Shown here piece by piece: positions 26,991 through 36,783 of a DNA stretch of 64,000 nucleotides. The stretch spans positions 2,481,501-2,545,500 of the forward strand of contig NZ_CP037920.1 in NCBI RefSeq assembly GCF_007748195.1, in the 5' to 3' direction. Within the stretch, counting starts at the first letter, position 1. Each line of letters opens with the position of its first letter. Both the position numbers and the translations under genes were made by a program. The notes beneath the pieces are model-generated. The model was not told where the DNA came from. It ran no database searches and saw nothing but the letters and a program-made list of their open reading frames with translations. The DNA is from Gimesia aquarii. GTDB lineage: Bacteria; Planctomycetota; Planctomycetia; Planctomycetales; Planctomycetaceae.

Positions 26991-27788
26991 CTACTTGCCA
27001 TTCCAACTCTTGAGTCGATTCAGATAAAGCTGTGACTCAACGTGCTCTCGGTGAGACTGATCAGTCAATTTTTCCAGAAGTAGTAACGCCGAAATATAAC
27101 TTGTCAGGTTGCCGTTGGATGAAATGATGTTTTCATCAATGACATGACTCGTGATTGAATCGTTCTGCACTTTGAGTTTTGGAAATGCCTTACGAAGTTC
27201 CATGCCACCACCAATATACGTGACGATTTTCCGGTTGTTGGCTAGCCCAGACTTTCCTAATAAAAATGCTCCGGCACAATTGCTGGCGAGATACTCTGCA
27301 TCCTGTCCCGATTTGCGAACAAAATTGACAATGGTCTGATCTTCGAGAATCTCCTGCATCTGAAAAGCGCCAGGAACAATTAATGCGGTCAATGGGGGAG
27401 CATTAGAAAATGAAAAATCTGCAACGAGCGTCAGCCCTTCTTCAGAATGATAGGGACGCTGCTCCTTACCGATTAAGATGACATTAAATCGCTGGTTACC
27501 ATTGGCGTCATGCTTACCAAACACATCAAAAGGAGCAGCAACTTCTGTGAGCAGTACGTCATCGACCACGAGCACACCAATGGTCGGTAGTTCGGGATTT
27601 AAGGATTGCGGTTTCTGATTGTGTTTTAGTTGTGACGCGACGACACATTGCCCAGGCTGCGCTTTGATGTTTTGTGATGTGGTATTTTGTTTTGTAGCGT
27701 TTTCGTCATTGTGTCCTGTCACCACAGAGTACGTAACGGCTGCAAAAATGAGTAAAATGAAAGCACTAATGGTGATTCGTGACCGCAT
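26991..27788 (-). CDS. Exported DJ-1/PfpI-family protein
   Basis: A 265-residue protein. The start at 27788 has AAAGGAA upstream. A membrane anchor or signal segment (ISAFILLIFAAVTYSVV) precedes the DJ-1/PfpI domain, which begins at IGVLVVDDVLLTEVAAPFDVF and has the nucleophile-elbow Cys in EYLASNCAGAFLLGKSG. This subgroup resembles the AraC-like GATase1 sensor domain or isonitrile-hydratase-type enzymes; the substrate is unknown. It lies 70 bp after the AhpD-like gene and may share the transcript. Confidence 0.82.
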   Translation of the reverse strand: MRSRITISAFILLIFAAVTYSVVTGHNDENATKQNTTSQNIKAQPGQCVVASQLKHNQKPQSLNPELPTIGVLVVDDVLLTEVAAPFDVFGKHDANGNQRFNVILIGKEQRPYHSEEGLTLVADFSFSNAPPLTALIVPGAFQMQEILEDQTIVNFVRKSGQDAEYLASNCAGAFLLGKSGLANNRKIVTYIGGGMELRKAFPKLKVQNDSITSHVIDENIISSNGNLTSYISALLLLEKLTDQSHREHVESQLYLNRLKSWNGK

Positions 27789-27857
27789 CAAAATATTCCT
27801 TTGTATTTATGGTTCTGTGGGTTTCTAGACTCAAAAATGGTAAGAGTTGATTATTGA

Positions 27858-28310
27858 TTAATTGGTTCGCTTAGCTGGACCTTGTTTCATGCTGATAGCC
27901 AGACGATTCCAGGCATTCATCATGACAATGATAATTGTGAGGTCGACGATCTCCTTTTCAGAAAATTCAAGGCGCATTTTCTGATAAAATCCTTCAGGGA
28001 CTTCCTCTGATGGGAGTCTGGTTACTACTTCAGCCCACGCAAGTGCTGCTTGTTCCCTGTTATTGTAAAACGTTGTCTCGCGCCAGACGGATAAGCAGTC
28101 CAGTCGTTGCTGGCTCTCATCTTGTGCACGCGCTTCCTGGCTGTGCTTATCGATGCAGAACGCACACCCATTAATCTGAGAAACCCGCAATTCAATCAAT
28201 AGCTTGAGTCTTGTATCGATCGAGCAGGCTTGCGTATATTCGTTAACTCCCAACAGTGCTTGCAGACCTTCCGGGGCAGCGTCGTTGTAGTCGAGTCGAG
28301 GTTGGGGCAT
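27858..28310 (-). CDS. AhpD-like carboxymuconolactone decarboxylase family protein
   Basis: A 150-residue helical protein with the redox CxxC motif in INGCAFCIDKHSQEA, an upstream ELRVSQ segment, and a second conserved region NNREQAALAWAEVVTRLP. AhpD-type alkylhydroperoxidases use this CxxC to reduce peroxides. GGAG precedes the ATG, 11 bp after the cupin gene stop, so it is in the same operon. Substrate unknown. Confidence 0.88.
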   Translation of the reverse strand: MPQPRLDYNDAAPEGLQALLGVNEYTQACSIDTRLKLLIELRVSQINGCAFCIDKHSQEARAQDESQQRLDCLSVWRETTFYNNREQAALAWAEVVTRLPSEEVPEGFYQKMRLEFSEKEIVDLTIIIVMMNAWNRLAISMKQGPAKRTN

Positions 28311-28321
28311 GAGGGGCTCCG

Positions 28322-28759
28322 TTATTTTTCGGGGATTGTTAAGCGTTTAATTGCTCGGTCATGAATCTGGATGGCTAAAATCCGCGCACGATGTGTTTTA
28401 CTTGGATTTCGAGTCTTAGAATGCAGGGTCATTGTGGGTTCATACAAGGTGTTCCCCGCTTTCAGATGTAATAAAGGGCCATCGCCAACTTGAGTTTCTA
28501 ATTCTCCCTCAAGCACATAGACGAATGTCGGGCAAGGGTGCCGGTGCGCGGGCGTGGAAGCACCCGGCTCCCAGGTGATTTCATGCATGGTGGCTCGTGC
28601 CGGTTTGCCGTCAAACGTTTCGTCAAGATCACGTACTAAAATTTTTTTGACCTGAGCGGCTTTTGTCTGCTGTTTGGAATTCGTTGTGTTCTGGGCGACT
28701 GTCGCAAGCGAACCGACCACGACAATCAATGCTACCAGTGGGATGAATCGATAGTTCAT
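28322..28759 (-). CDS. Exported cupin-domain protein
   Basis: A 145-residue protein with signal peptide MNYRFIPLVALIVVVGSLAT and a single cupin barrel: the first motif carries PAHRHPCPTFVYVLEGE and the second GNTLYEPTMTLHSKTRNPS, giving a His-rich metal site. GAGGAG lies upstream of the ATG. First gene of a probable operon with the AhpD-like gene, divergent from a MocR-type regulator whose candidate operator lies between them. Function could be small-molecule dioxygenase or binding; not determined. Confidence 0.85.
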   Translation of the reverse strand: MNYRFIPLVALIVVVGSLATVAQNTTNSKQQTKAAQVKKILVRDLDETFDGKPARATMHEITWEPGASTPAHRHPCPTFVYVLEGELETQVGDGPLLHLKAGNTLYEPTMTLHSKTRNPSKTHRARILAIQIHDRAIKRLTIPEK

Positions 28760-28792
28760 TTACTGTTTCTCCTCTTGAGATTCGAATTTTTA

Positions 28793-28823
28793 ATGCAACC
28801 TTGATTGCAACATTTGTTGCAAT
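28793..28823. promoter_or_regulatory. Candidate MocR-type operator
   Basis: ATTGCAACATTTGTTGCAAT (28804-28823) is a perfect 9-bp inverted repeat with a 2-bp centre. An extra TGCAAC half-site at 28794-28799 forms a direct repeat with it. It sits between the divergent cupin operon and regulator genes. Confidence 0.65.
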
Positions 28824-28892
28824 GGGAAAATTTTACATCTAAAATGGCTCTTGAGTAAGATCCAATTAACAAAGAATGTATGGGGCCAATTT

Positions 28893-30392
28893 ATGGGACG
28901 CCGAAGTCCTCAACGCTTTGATTTTGCGACGATTCTGATTGATCATGAATCGACTCAGCCGCTCTATCGACAACTGGAAGATCAACTGCGCGACGCCATT
29001 TTGCAGGGACGTATTGCACCGGGAGAACGACTCCCTGCAACACGGCGTTTATCCGGGGACCTTCAAGTCGGGCGAAATACAGTTTCGCAATCCTACGAAC
29101 GGTTGATCGCGGAAGGTTATTTGCAGGCTGAAATCGGTTCTGGGACACGAGTTTCTACAGAACTACCCGAAACACTGCTCAATCGTCCTCAAGCCCGGAA
29201 AAAGAAGGAAAACAAAACGCAACGCGATGATGCATTGCTCTCTCAGCGTGGAAAGCAAATGTTTCAATTTGGCGACTGGAATCAACTGGGTATTAAACCA
29301 CCTCGTCCATTCCGCCCTCACGTACCGGCATTGGATTTGTTTCCCCGGCACATCTGGCAACGTCTTTCAGAACGGCGGCTGCGACGTCTGTCCCGCGATC
29401 TTTGGGGAACCGGAGATTCACAGGGGTATCGCCCACTTCGTCAAGCGATTGCCGACTATTTGAAAATCTCTCGTGGTGTGAATTGCTGCTCTGACCAGAT
29501 ACTGATTACAGCAGGAGCTCAGCAGGGCTTGGAACTCGTATCGCGGTTACTGCTTGATCCCGGGGATACGGCCTGGATCGAAGAACCCGGCTACACACCT
29601 GCACGACTGGTTTTTGAATTGAACGGTGCCAGAGTCGTTTCTATTCCGGTTGATGAAGAAGGACTCATTGTCAATGAGGGAGTGAAGCAGAGTGCGAATG
29701 CTCGCCTGGCCTATATCACACCGGGAAGTCATTGGCCGTTAGGAATGACGATGAGTCTTTCTCGCCGATTGGAACTTCTTAACTGGGCACAGCATCATTC
29801 CGGGTGGATTCTGGAAGATGATTACAACAGCGAGTTCCGCTACGATGGGCGTCCTCTGCCCTCCATTCAAGGTTTGGACCAGCACGAAAGTGTGCTCTAT
29901 ATGGGGACCTTCAGTAAAGTGTTGTTCCCCGGACTCAGGCTTGGTTATCTTGTCATTCCGGCCAAACTGGTTAATTCGTTTGTAGGTGCGCGTTGGCTGG
30001 CCGATCGGCATTCGCCTCCCTTTGAGCAGGCTGTGTTGACAGACTTTATTGAGGAAGGCCATTTTGAACGCCATGTGCGAAAAATGCGCACCGCGTATGC
30101 AAGTCGACAGGCTGCCCTCTCTGAAGCAATCACACAGAATTTCGGGGATGAGGTCCATTTCAGTCGTACGGAGACAGGGCTGCAACTCGTCGTTTATGGG
30201 GCAAATGAAAAGAAAGAGGCAAAGCTCAGACGCACAGCCGATCAATTGGAGATCGAGTATCATCCGGTATCATTCTATGCTTCCTCCGATACAAAACGGG
30301 CGGGGCTAATTCTGGGTTTTGCCGCATTCACAGAAGAGCAAATCGAAAACACGATTCACAGTTGGGCAGCGAATTACCAGGAACGGGGATAA
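28893..30392 (+). CDS. MocR/PdxR-type transcriptional regulator (GntR-aminotransferase fusion)
   Basis: A 499-residue regulator from ATG 28893, which has GGGGCC upstream; a TTG at 28851 would add 14 residues. The N-terminal winged helix is STQPLYRQLEDQLRDAILQGRI...GERLPATRRLS...VGRNTVSQSYERL. The rest is a class I aminotransferase fold with ITAGAQQGLELVSRLLLDPGD, the EEPGYTPAR substrate loop, DDYNSEFRYDG and the PLP-lysine segment YMGTFSKVLFPGLRLGY. PLP or an amino adduct is the likely effector. Divergent from the cupin/AhpD genes, its probable targets. Confidence 0.93.
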   Translation: MGRRSPQRFDFATILIDHESTQPLYRQLEDQLRDAILQGRIAPGERLPATRRLSGDLQVGRNTVSQSYERLIAEGYLQAEIGSGTRVSTELPETLLNRPQARKKKENKTQRDDALLSQRGKQMFQFGDWNQLGIKPPRPFRPHVPALDLFPRHIWQRLSERRLRRLSRDLWGTGDSQGYRPLRQAIADYLKISRGVNCCSDQILITAGAQQGLELVSRLLLDPGDTAWIEEPGYTPARLVFELNGARVVSIPVDEEGLIVNEGVKQSANARLAYITPGSHWPLGMTMSLSRRLELLNWAQHHSGWILEDDYNSEFRYDGRPLPSIQGLDQHESVLYMGTFSKVLFPGLRLGYLVIPAKLVNSFVGARWLADRHSPPFEQAVLTDFIEEGHFERHVRKMRTAYASRQAALSEAITQNFGDEVHFSRTETGLQLVVYGANEKKEAKLRRTADQLEIEYHPVSFYASSDTKRAGLILGFAAFTEEQIENTIHSWAANYQERG

Positions 30393-30448
30393 AACTACTA
30401 CCAAATCTTTCCATATGTCCTTCTAAGCTTTGTGTGGGCGTATTCGAA

Positions 30449-31705
30449 TCACTCTCCAATACAATAGAGGGTTTCCTTACGCGCTCCTGAGGCGCGGCTG
30501 GCGGCGCGGTGGAAAATTTGATTGCCACATAGCGCGGGGCTTGCGAAACATTCATCGCCAAGTTGATTTTCTGCAACCAATTCAAATTTCTCTGGATTGG
30601 CACGGAACACAAACGTTTTACCTTGTTCATTGGAAAGGTAAAGGTTGCCGTTAGCCAGCACGAGCGAGGAAGAAACTTTTCCACCGAGTCGGCTTTTCCA
30701 CTGCTCTTTTCCTGTCTGTGCATTCCAGCAATAAGCGATTCCATTATCGTCGACTGCGTAGAGGTAGCCGTTGTGAGCCAGCATCGATTGTTCATAACAT
30801 TTGACTCGGTTCGTCCAGACAACTTTTCCAGAACCGTCGGCTTTGACCGCCAATGTCCCCTTTGTGGGAAAGCCGCCACTGGCGAAGACCAGATCCTTGT
30901 CCCAGACCATTGTGCCACAGGAGACCACCCAGAGGCTAGGACTGGACCAGAGTTCGCGTCCCGTTTGGGGATCAAAACTGGCGACTTTCGAATTACCACT
31001 TAGGAGTAACTGGTCGCGTCCAGCGATTCGGGCCACGATGGGCGTCGAAAAGTTGAGTTTATTCGGTCGTTTGATTCGCCAGACTTCTCGTCCCGTTTGT
31101 TGATCAAAGGCGGCGATGTAGCCATTCACTTCAAACTCTGCCGCAACGATGACTTTATCTTCATAAAGAATGGGAGAAGGAGCATAGCCAAATTGATACG
31201 CACGGGGCAGAAAACCACCAGCGGTGATCTGCCACTGTTGTTTTCCATCAAGATTTAAGGCAGTGACTTGAATACTTTTATGGTGAGGGAACGCAGCGAA
31301 AACGGTTTCTCCATTTGATGCTAAGGTAGGAGAAGCATGCGTATTTTTTTGATGAATTTTGGCGGCAAAGCCTCCCTGGCTCACATCCGTTTTCCAAAGT
31401 TGCTGTCCCGAAGTACGATCAAAGCAGACAACGGATTGGATTTGTTGTTTTTCATCAGCTGTTGCAATCAGTACGCGGTCATCAACGACAATGGGCGAGG
31501 CATGTCCCCGTCCGGGCAGGGGGGCTTTCCAGAGAATGTTTTTGGATTCTGCCCAATTCACAGGCGGTTTCTGGTCTGAAGGGGCGATTCCATTGGAGTT
31601 GGGGCCGCGCCAGACTCTCCAGTCATCTGCTGCCCAGGTATCAATTGTGGCCAAGCATGTCATGAGCATGCAGCAAAATAATCCGCTTCGAGTGTGTGTG
31701 CGCAT
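30449..31705 (-). CDS. Exported PQQ-like beta-propeller protein
   Basis: A 418-residue exported protein. The start at 31705 has AAAGG upstream, and the signal peptide ends near IDTWA-ADDW. It begins with the planctomycete WRVWRGPNSNGIA motif, then repeats BamB/PQQ-type blades (FDRTSGQQLWKTD, FDQQTGREVWRIK, FDPQTGRELWSS, WNAQTGKEQWKS). It lacks the residues of PQQ dehydrogenases that I could recognise, so it is more likely a binding or scaffold protein than an enzyme. Convergent with the MocR-type gene. Confidence 0.9.
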   Translation of the reverse strand: MRTHTRSGLFCCMLMTCLATIDTWAADDWRVWRGPNSNGIAPSDQKPPVNWAESKNILWKAPLPGRGHASPIVVDDRVLIATADEKQQIQSVVCFDRTSGQQLWKTDVSQGGFAAKIHQKNTHASPTLASNGETVFAAFPHHKSIQVTALNLDGKQQWQITAGGFLPRAYQFGYAPSPILYEDKVIVAAEFEVNGYIAAFDQQTGREVWRIKRPNKLNFSTPIVARIAGRDQLLLSGNSKVASFDPQTGRELWSSPSLWVVSCGTMVWDKDLVFASGGFPTKGTLAVKADGSGKVVWTNRVKCYEQSMLAHNGYLYAVDDNGIAYCWNAQTGKEQWKSRLGGKVSSSLVLANGNLYLSNEQGKTFVFRANPEKFELVAENQLGDECFASPALCGNQIFHRAASRASGARKETLYCIGE

Positions 31706-32175
31706 TGTATGACCTTTAATTTCGTAAATGAACCAGAGCAATGGAGGCAATTTCTGGCAGGGTTCGAATTGGTATGATTCGTATCGAACCTATTTATTGT
31801 GATCAAGCGCGCAACCTCATGCAAGGTGCATCCGAAATCTTCTTCATTCATTCATCAATCTGTTGTGAAAGCCAAGCTTATATTCAACCGTTTACTGAAA
31901 CAATGGATAATCTTTGCCTGGTTGCTTCTATAGAACGTGACAGATTCACTTTCAGTTTGCTACAATAACAAAGTTCCAAAATGCGTTGAGTACGTGCCAG
32001 CATTTCAATATCACGGTTCCCGTGACATCAACGCTTTTTAAGCATGGCAATCCATTCAAAACTAATTTTAACATGTTGAGACACATCTGGATTCAGAAGT
32101 TCCTCACTGACTGGTGTTTTAGGCGGGTTGCATTGCGCTCTATGAGTCATATTAGAGTAGGGGAGGGTTGCCTAA
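31706..32175. other. Intergenic gap, no gene seen
   Basis: A 470-bp divergent spacer between the propeller gene and the ABC operon. GGGGAGGG lies before the ABC start. A GGTTCGAA string at 31766 is not part of a tRNA. No clear promoter pair or hairpin stands out. Confidence 0.4.
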
Positions 32176-32952
32176 ATGATAATCGTAAAAGACCTCACGC
32201 GAGTATTCGAAGCGAGTAGTCAGGATGTCCTGGCGGTCGACCAAATCTCGTTTCAAGTACAACAGGGTGAGGTTTATGGTTTATTGGGACCCAATGGAGC
32301 CGGTAAAACAACCACGCTCAGAATGATTCTGGGATTATTGAAACCTACTAGCGGCGATGCAGAAGTGGAAGGGTTTCTGGTCTCAAGTCATCCCGATGAA
32401 ATCAAACGGAGGGTGGGCTTAGTATCGACCAGTGCGGGGCTGTATCAATGGTTGACCCCTCGTGAAATTCTGTTTTTCTTTGCTGACGTTTATGGTGTTT
32501 CCAAGCAGCAAGCTACGGAACGCATTAGAGCACTCTCTCGTCTCTTTGATATTACCGCGTTTCTGGATCGCCGATCTGCCACATTGAGTACGGGGCAAAA
32601 GCAACGTGTGAATCTGGCAAGATCGCTCATTCATAATCCTCCTGTCATGCTCATGGATGAACCGACCCGTGGCCTGGATGTGGTTGGCAGTAAAGTCATT
32701 TTTGATTACATTGATCACCTGCGCGATGAAGGGAAAGCGGTCATAGTCTGTACGCATCGGCTGGACGAAGCAGAACAACTCTGTGATCGTTTAGGCTTGA
32801 TGCATCAGGGGAAAAAACGATACGAAGGTACTCTGACAGAATTGCAAGAAGTGACATCGTGTCAGACATTGACGCAGATTTTCTTGCAGTTATTGGACGA
32901 CCCTGTTGAACAGGATGAAACCATACCTGCTATTCAAGAGAAAGTGATTTAA
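32176..32952 (+). CDS. ABC transporter ATP-binding protein, NatA-type
   Basis: A 258-residue ATPase. Walker A is [17 protein letters not shown] at about residues 37-53, the signature is [15 protein letters not shown], Walker B is [12 protein letters not shown], and the H-loop is [12 protein letters not shown]. It powers the permease encoded next: the stop TAA and the next ATG share one base (TAATG), so they are coupled. Family members export Na+, drugs or peptides; the substrate here is unknown. Confidence 0.93.
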   Translation: MIIVKDLTRVFEASSQDVLAVDQISFQVQQGEVYGLLGPNGAGKTTTLRMILGLLKPTSGDAEVEGFLVSSHPDEIKRRVGLVSTSAGLYQWLTPREILFFFADVYGVSKQQATERIRALSRLFDITAFLDRRSATLSTGQKQRVNLARSLIHNPPVMLMDEPTRGLDVVGSKVIFDYIDHLRDEGKAVIVCTHRLDEAEQLCDRLGLMHQGKKRYEGTLTELQEVTSCQTLTQIFLQLLDDPVEQDETIPAIQEKVI

Positions 32953-35171
32953 TGTCGTCGCCTTCTAGTTCAGATTCGCAGGATCACATGCCTGGCTCAA
33001 CGATAACGTTTCGGTTTTCAGGTCTCTTAAAAAAAGAACTGCGCGAAATTCTGCGCGATCGTCGTACTATTATTACTTTGATTTTAATGCCAGTGCTGGT
33101 TTATCCCTTGTTGGGGTTAATGCTGCAAAAGTTCTTTATCAGCCAGATGACGAATCTAGGAAAAGTGGAATATCAAATTGTACTGCCCAATGAACCTGAA
33201 GCGAAGCTATTCCGAGACGTGTTCGCTCATGGAGAACAACTCCTGACGTTAAAAGAATATCAAGAGTTTTCAGATTCAGAAAAGACAAAGTCAGACGAGA
33301 CACTCGAAGATTTCCAGCAGGAAGATCCAGAAATCAAGATATTGATGGCGGATCACGAAGAGCATGTGCAAAGCCTGGAAACTTTAGTTCGCGAAGGATC
33401 TGTTGATATTGGAGTCCGATTTGTTTCAAGTGGTAAGCTGGAACAACATCCTGATATCAACAAGCTGAATGGAAGTTTTGAAATTATCTACGGAGCTCAA
33501 TCGAGACACAGTCGTCGTGTTGCCGATTATGTGGAGCAACGTTTGCAGGCGGTCAGGTGGAATTACCGGGACCGGCTTTTGAGGGATTTTGGTGAAAGCG
33601 ATGCCGTACCTTTCGTGACATCGGTTTCTGCGGTCAACACAGATTCGGTACAGGCATTCTCGCTGGTCACAATTGTGCCTCTGATTTTAATTCTAATGAC
33701 GGTTACAGGTGCTGTTTATCCCGCCATTGACTTAACAGCAGGGGAACGTGAACGAGGCACGCTCGAAACCTTAATGGCAGCTCCCCTACCGCGGATGTGG
33801 ATTTTAAGTGCTAAATTCATCGCAGTCTTATTTGTGGCGATCCTGACAGCGCTGGTCAATATGACAGCTATGCTCGCGACCGCTTATGCCAACGGATTGG
33901 AAACGGTCTTGTTTGGTGCAGGTATGACTCCTTTTGTTTTGCTTGAGATCTTGCTGTTGCTAGTGATTTTTGCGGCTTTCTTTTCTGCTGTATTATTGTG
34001 TCTGACCAGTTTTGCGCGCAGTTTTAAAGAAGCTCAGGCGTATTTGATTCCACTGATGTTGATTTCAATGGCACCCGGGATTTTGGGAATGGTACCCGAT
34101 TTAAAGATGACTCCGATGTGGGCCGTCATTCCCTTAGCAAATATTGTGTTATTAAGCCGCGACTTTCTTCTCCAGGAAGCACAGCAGGGCTTAGTGTTTC
34201 TCTCCGTGATTTCTACTTTGTTTTACGGTGTCATTGCGCTCGGAATCGCAGCTCGTATTTTTGGAGCCGATACGATTTTGTACCAGAGTCATACTACCTG
34301 GACTGATTTACTGAAGCGATCACAAAAGAAGCACTTGGTTCCCGCTCTCAATAACGCCATGATTTGTCTGGCGGTCTTATTTCCCGTTTTTATACTTTCT
34401 TCGTCACTTGTCGGGCGTCTGGGTGAGATTTCGATGTCCCAGCGTTTGTTAGTTTCAGGAACGTTGACCTTCAGCCTGTTTCTTTTGATTCCGCTGTTAT
34501 TCGCACGCATGGGAGGTGTGAAATTAAAAACGGGATTCCGCTGGTTTCCCCCTAAAGTCCTGGCATGTCTGGGGGCAATCCTGCTGGGCTTCACCTTGTG
34601 GCCCTTCGCGTATGAAATTGAGATTCTCTCACTCAACAATGACCGGATTGAATCACTTTCCAAGATGTTTGAATCATTAAAACTGGAGCTGGGAAGTGTA
34701 CCCTTGTGGGTGAAATTGATCTCATTGGCAGTCTTACCTGCAGTGTGTGAAGAATTATTTTTTCGCGGATATTTGTTAAGTGCCTTATTAAATCGATTTT
34801 CAAGTACACCTGCGATTCTGATTTCTTCATTCCTGTTTGCTTTGTTTCATGTGATTGTCAGAGATTCCCTGTTCATTGAACGTTTCTTTCCCAGTTTTTT
34901 AATGGGACTCAGTCTGGGATACGTGAATGTTCTCGCCCGCAGTGTGATTCCGGGTATCATGTTGCATATGATACACAATGGGTTGTTGATTACGATTGCC
35001 AATTATCAGGATGCGTTTTCCGAATGGGAAGTCAATCTGGAGAACCAGAAACATTTACCGATGCTCTGGTTGGGAACTTCTCTGGTTCTGGTGATTGTTG
35101 GATTCACACTGATTTATCTCAGCAATCGTAATCAGCTGGCTACTACTAATAGCCTGACTAAGAAAAACTAA
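32952..35171 (+). CDS. ABC-2 permease fused to a CPBP intramembrane protease
   Basis: A 739-residue membrane protein. The first two thirds are a NatB-like permease: a first helix after RTIITLILMPVLVYPLLG, a large external loop (about residues 65-225), then five helices including the AGERERGTLETLMAAP coupling segment. The last 220 residues are a CPBP/CAAX-protease domain with E600-E601-x3-R605 in CEELFFRGYL, FALFHV and HMIHNG. Such fusions occur in planctomycetes and some other phyla. The protease might process a substrate peptide exported by the same complex; this is inference. Confidence 0.9.
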   Translation: MSSPSSSDSQDHMPGSTITFRFSGLLKKELREILRDRRTIITLILMPVLVYPLLGLMLQKFFISQMTNLGKVEYQIVLPNEPEAKLFRDVFAHGEQLLTLKEYQEFSDSEKTKSDETLEDFQQEDPEIKILMADHEEHVQSLETLVREGSVDIGVRFVSSGKLEQHPDINKLNGSFEIIYGAQSRHSRRVADYVEQRLQAVRWNYRDRLLRDFGESDAVPFVTSVSAVNTDSVQAFSLVTIVPLILILMTVTGAVYPAIDLTAGERERGTLETLMAAPLPRMWILSAKFIAVLFVAILTALVNMTAMLATAYANGLETVLFGAGMTPFVLLEILLLLVIFAAFFSAVLLCLTSFARSFKEAQAYLIPLMLISMAPGILGMVPDLKMTPMWAVIPLANIVLLSRDFLLQEAQQGLVFLSVISTLFYGVIALGIAARIFGADTILYQSHTTWTDLLKRSQKKHLVPALNNAMICLAVLFPVFILSSSLVGRLGEISMSQRLLVSGTLTFSLFLLIPLLFARMGGVKLKTGFRWFPPKVLACLGAILLGFTLWPFAYEIEILSLNNDRIESLSKMFESLKLELGSVPLWVKLISLAVLPAVCEELFFRGYLLSALLNRFSSTPAILISSFLFALFHVIVRDSLFIERFFPSFLMGLSLGYVNVLARSVIPGIMLHMIHNGLLITIANYQDAFSEWEVNLENQKHLPMLWLGTSLVLVIVGFTLIYLSNRNQLATTNSLTKKN

Positions 35172-35183
35172 TGGGAGATATCA

Positions 35184-36737
35184 ATGGCTGTGAAATGGAT
35201 CGGGTTTATTCTGGTTTGTATCAGTGTCTCTTCACTACCAGCTGCCGATCAACAACATCCAAACATTGTTGTGATTCTGGCTGATGATTTTGGCGTGGGA
35301 GATATCCGGGCACACTATCCCAAAAATAAGATTCCCACACCTTATCTGGATCGCCTTGTTCAGCAGGGAATCAGTTACACCGACGCGCACAGTGGATCCG
35401 CGGTTTGCACGCCGACTCGCTATGGTTTATTAACGGGTCGCTATAGTTGGCGGACACGCATGCAGGAATGGGTTGTTGCCGCTTATGAGCCACCTTTGAT
35501 TACTGAGGATCGTCCGACACTTCCTGGGTTTCTCAAGGAACAAGGCTATCGCACCGCCTGTATCGGCAAATGGCACCTGGGTTGGAATTGGCCTGGGGCG
35601 CAGCCGAGTCGGATGACGGAAAAAAGAAATGGGCAGTGGAAACTTCAGTGGGATTTTACAAAACCGATCAAAGGAGGGCCGACTGCGCGCGGCTTTGATT
35701 ATTATTTTGGAGTCGATCTTCCCAACCTTCCCCCATTTGCATTCATTGAAAATGATCGTCTTACTACTCAGCCAACTGCAGGCTTTCAATTAGACCACAG
35801 TGAAGGGATTGTTTTACCGAGAGGTTTTGTCGGTGCACCCACGGCACCCGGTTGGCGCATGCAAAAGATTCTTCCAGAAATTACGAAACGCGCGGTTCAA
35901 TATGTGCATGACCAGGCGCAGCAAGCCTCGCCGTTCTTCCTTTATTTTTCTATGACTTCGCCCCACGAACCGGTTGTACCGTCGGCAAAGTTTCGTGGAA
36001 AAAGCGGAATTGCTCCGATAGCTGATTTTGTGATGGAGACAGATTGGTCTGCCGGTCAGGTGATAAAAGCCATTGATCAAGCGGGCATCGCCGAAAATAC
36101 CATTGTGATTTTCACGGCAGATAACGGCCATTCACACTACACCGGTTGGGACGATCTGATTAATGCAGGCCATTTTCCCAGTGGTCCCTATCGAGGACAT
36201 AAAGGAGACATTTGGGAAGGCGGGCATCGTGTTCCGCTTGTCGTGCGCTGGCCGAACCGTATCAAACCTGGTTCTGAGAGTCACCAAATGGTGTGTCTCA
36301 CTGACTTGTTCGCCACTAATGCAGAAATTGTGGGAGCAGAATTACCCCCAGTCGGGGCAGAGGATAGTATGAGTTTTCTGCCCTCTTTACTCGGTAAGAA
36401 ATCAGACCAACATCGCACATCACTTGTCAGCCACTCCAATCATGGGGAATTTGCCTATCGTGATGGTCCCTGGAAAATTGTCTTTAAAATGAGTGGCCGC
36501 AATCTTCAACAATCTCGGGGGAAACCAACTATTACCGAACTTTATCATTTGGATTCTGATATTGGTGAGCAGAAAAATTTAGTGAAACAACGTCCGAAAA
36601 TTGTTGCGCAAATGACCGCTGATTTTCAAAAACTAATCGATCAAGGCAGTAGTCGTGCCGGTCAGATCAGTGCCAACGACACGCAGGTTCGTTTTGACAC
36701 GATTCAGGAGCGACGTTGGGCTCCCGCTCAAAAATAA
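35184..36737 (+). CDS. Exported sulfatase (arylsulfatase family)
   Basis: A 517-residue exported enzyme with a signal peptide (WIGFILVCISVSSLPA) and GGGAG before the ATG. The metal-binding start NIVVILADDFGVGD and the formylglycine site C75-T-P-T-R followed by LLTGR are typical of type I sulfatases. TACIGKWHLG and FTADNGHSHY supply further active-site residues. It begins 12 bp after the permease/CPBP gene and is probably in its operon. Substrates are likely sulfated glycans, as for the many planctomycete sulfatases. Confidence 0.95.
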   Translation: MAVKWIGFILVCISVSSLPAADQQHPNIVVILADDFGVGDIRAHYPKNKIPTPYLDRLVQQGISYTDAHSGSAVCTPTRYGLLTGRYSWRTRMQEWVVAAYEPPLITEDRPTLPGFLKEQGYRTACIGKWHLGWNWPGAQPSRMTEKRNGQWKLQWDFTKPIKGGPTARGFDYYFGVDLPNLPPFAFIENDRLTTQPTAGFQLDHSEGIVLPRGFVGAPTAPGWRMQKILPEITKRAVQYVHDQAQQASPFFLYFSMTSPHEPVVPSAKFRGKSGIAPIADFVMETDWSAGQVIKAIDQAGIAENTIVIFTADNGHSHYTGWDDLINAGHFPSGPYRGHKGDIWEGGHRVPLVVRWPNRIKPGSESHQMVCLTDLFATNAEIVGAELPPVGAEDSMSFLPSLLGKKSDQHRTSLVSHSNHGEFAYRDGPWKIVFKMSGRNLQQSRGKPTITELYHLDSDIGEQKNLVKQRPKIVAQMTADFQKLIDQGSSRAGQISANDTQVRFDTIQERRWAPAQK

Positions 36738-36783
36738 TGACTCAGCCAGGTATGAACAGAGAATACAAAAGGGAAGGTCTTCT

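Noticed and set aside
31760-31800. GGTTCGAA string suggestive of a tRNA T-arm
   Set aside because: No acceptor, D-arm or anticodon stem can be built around it on either strand.
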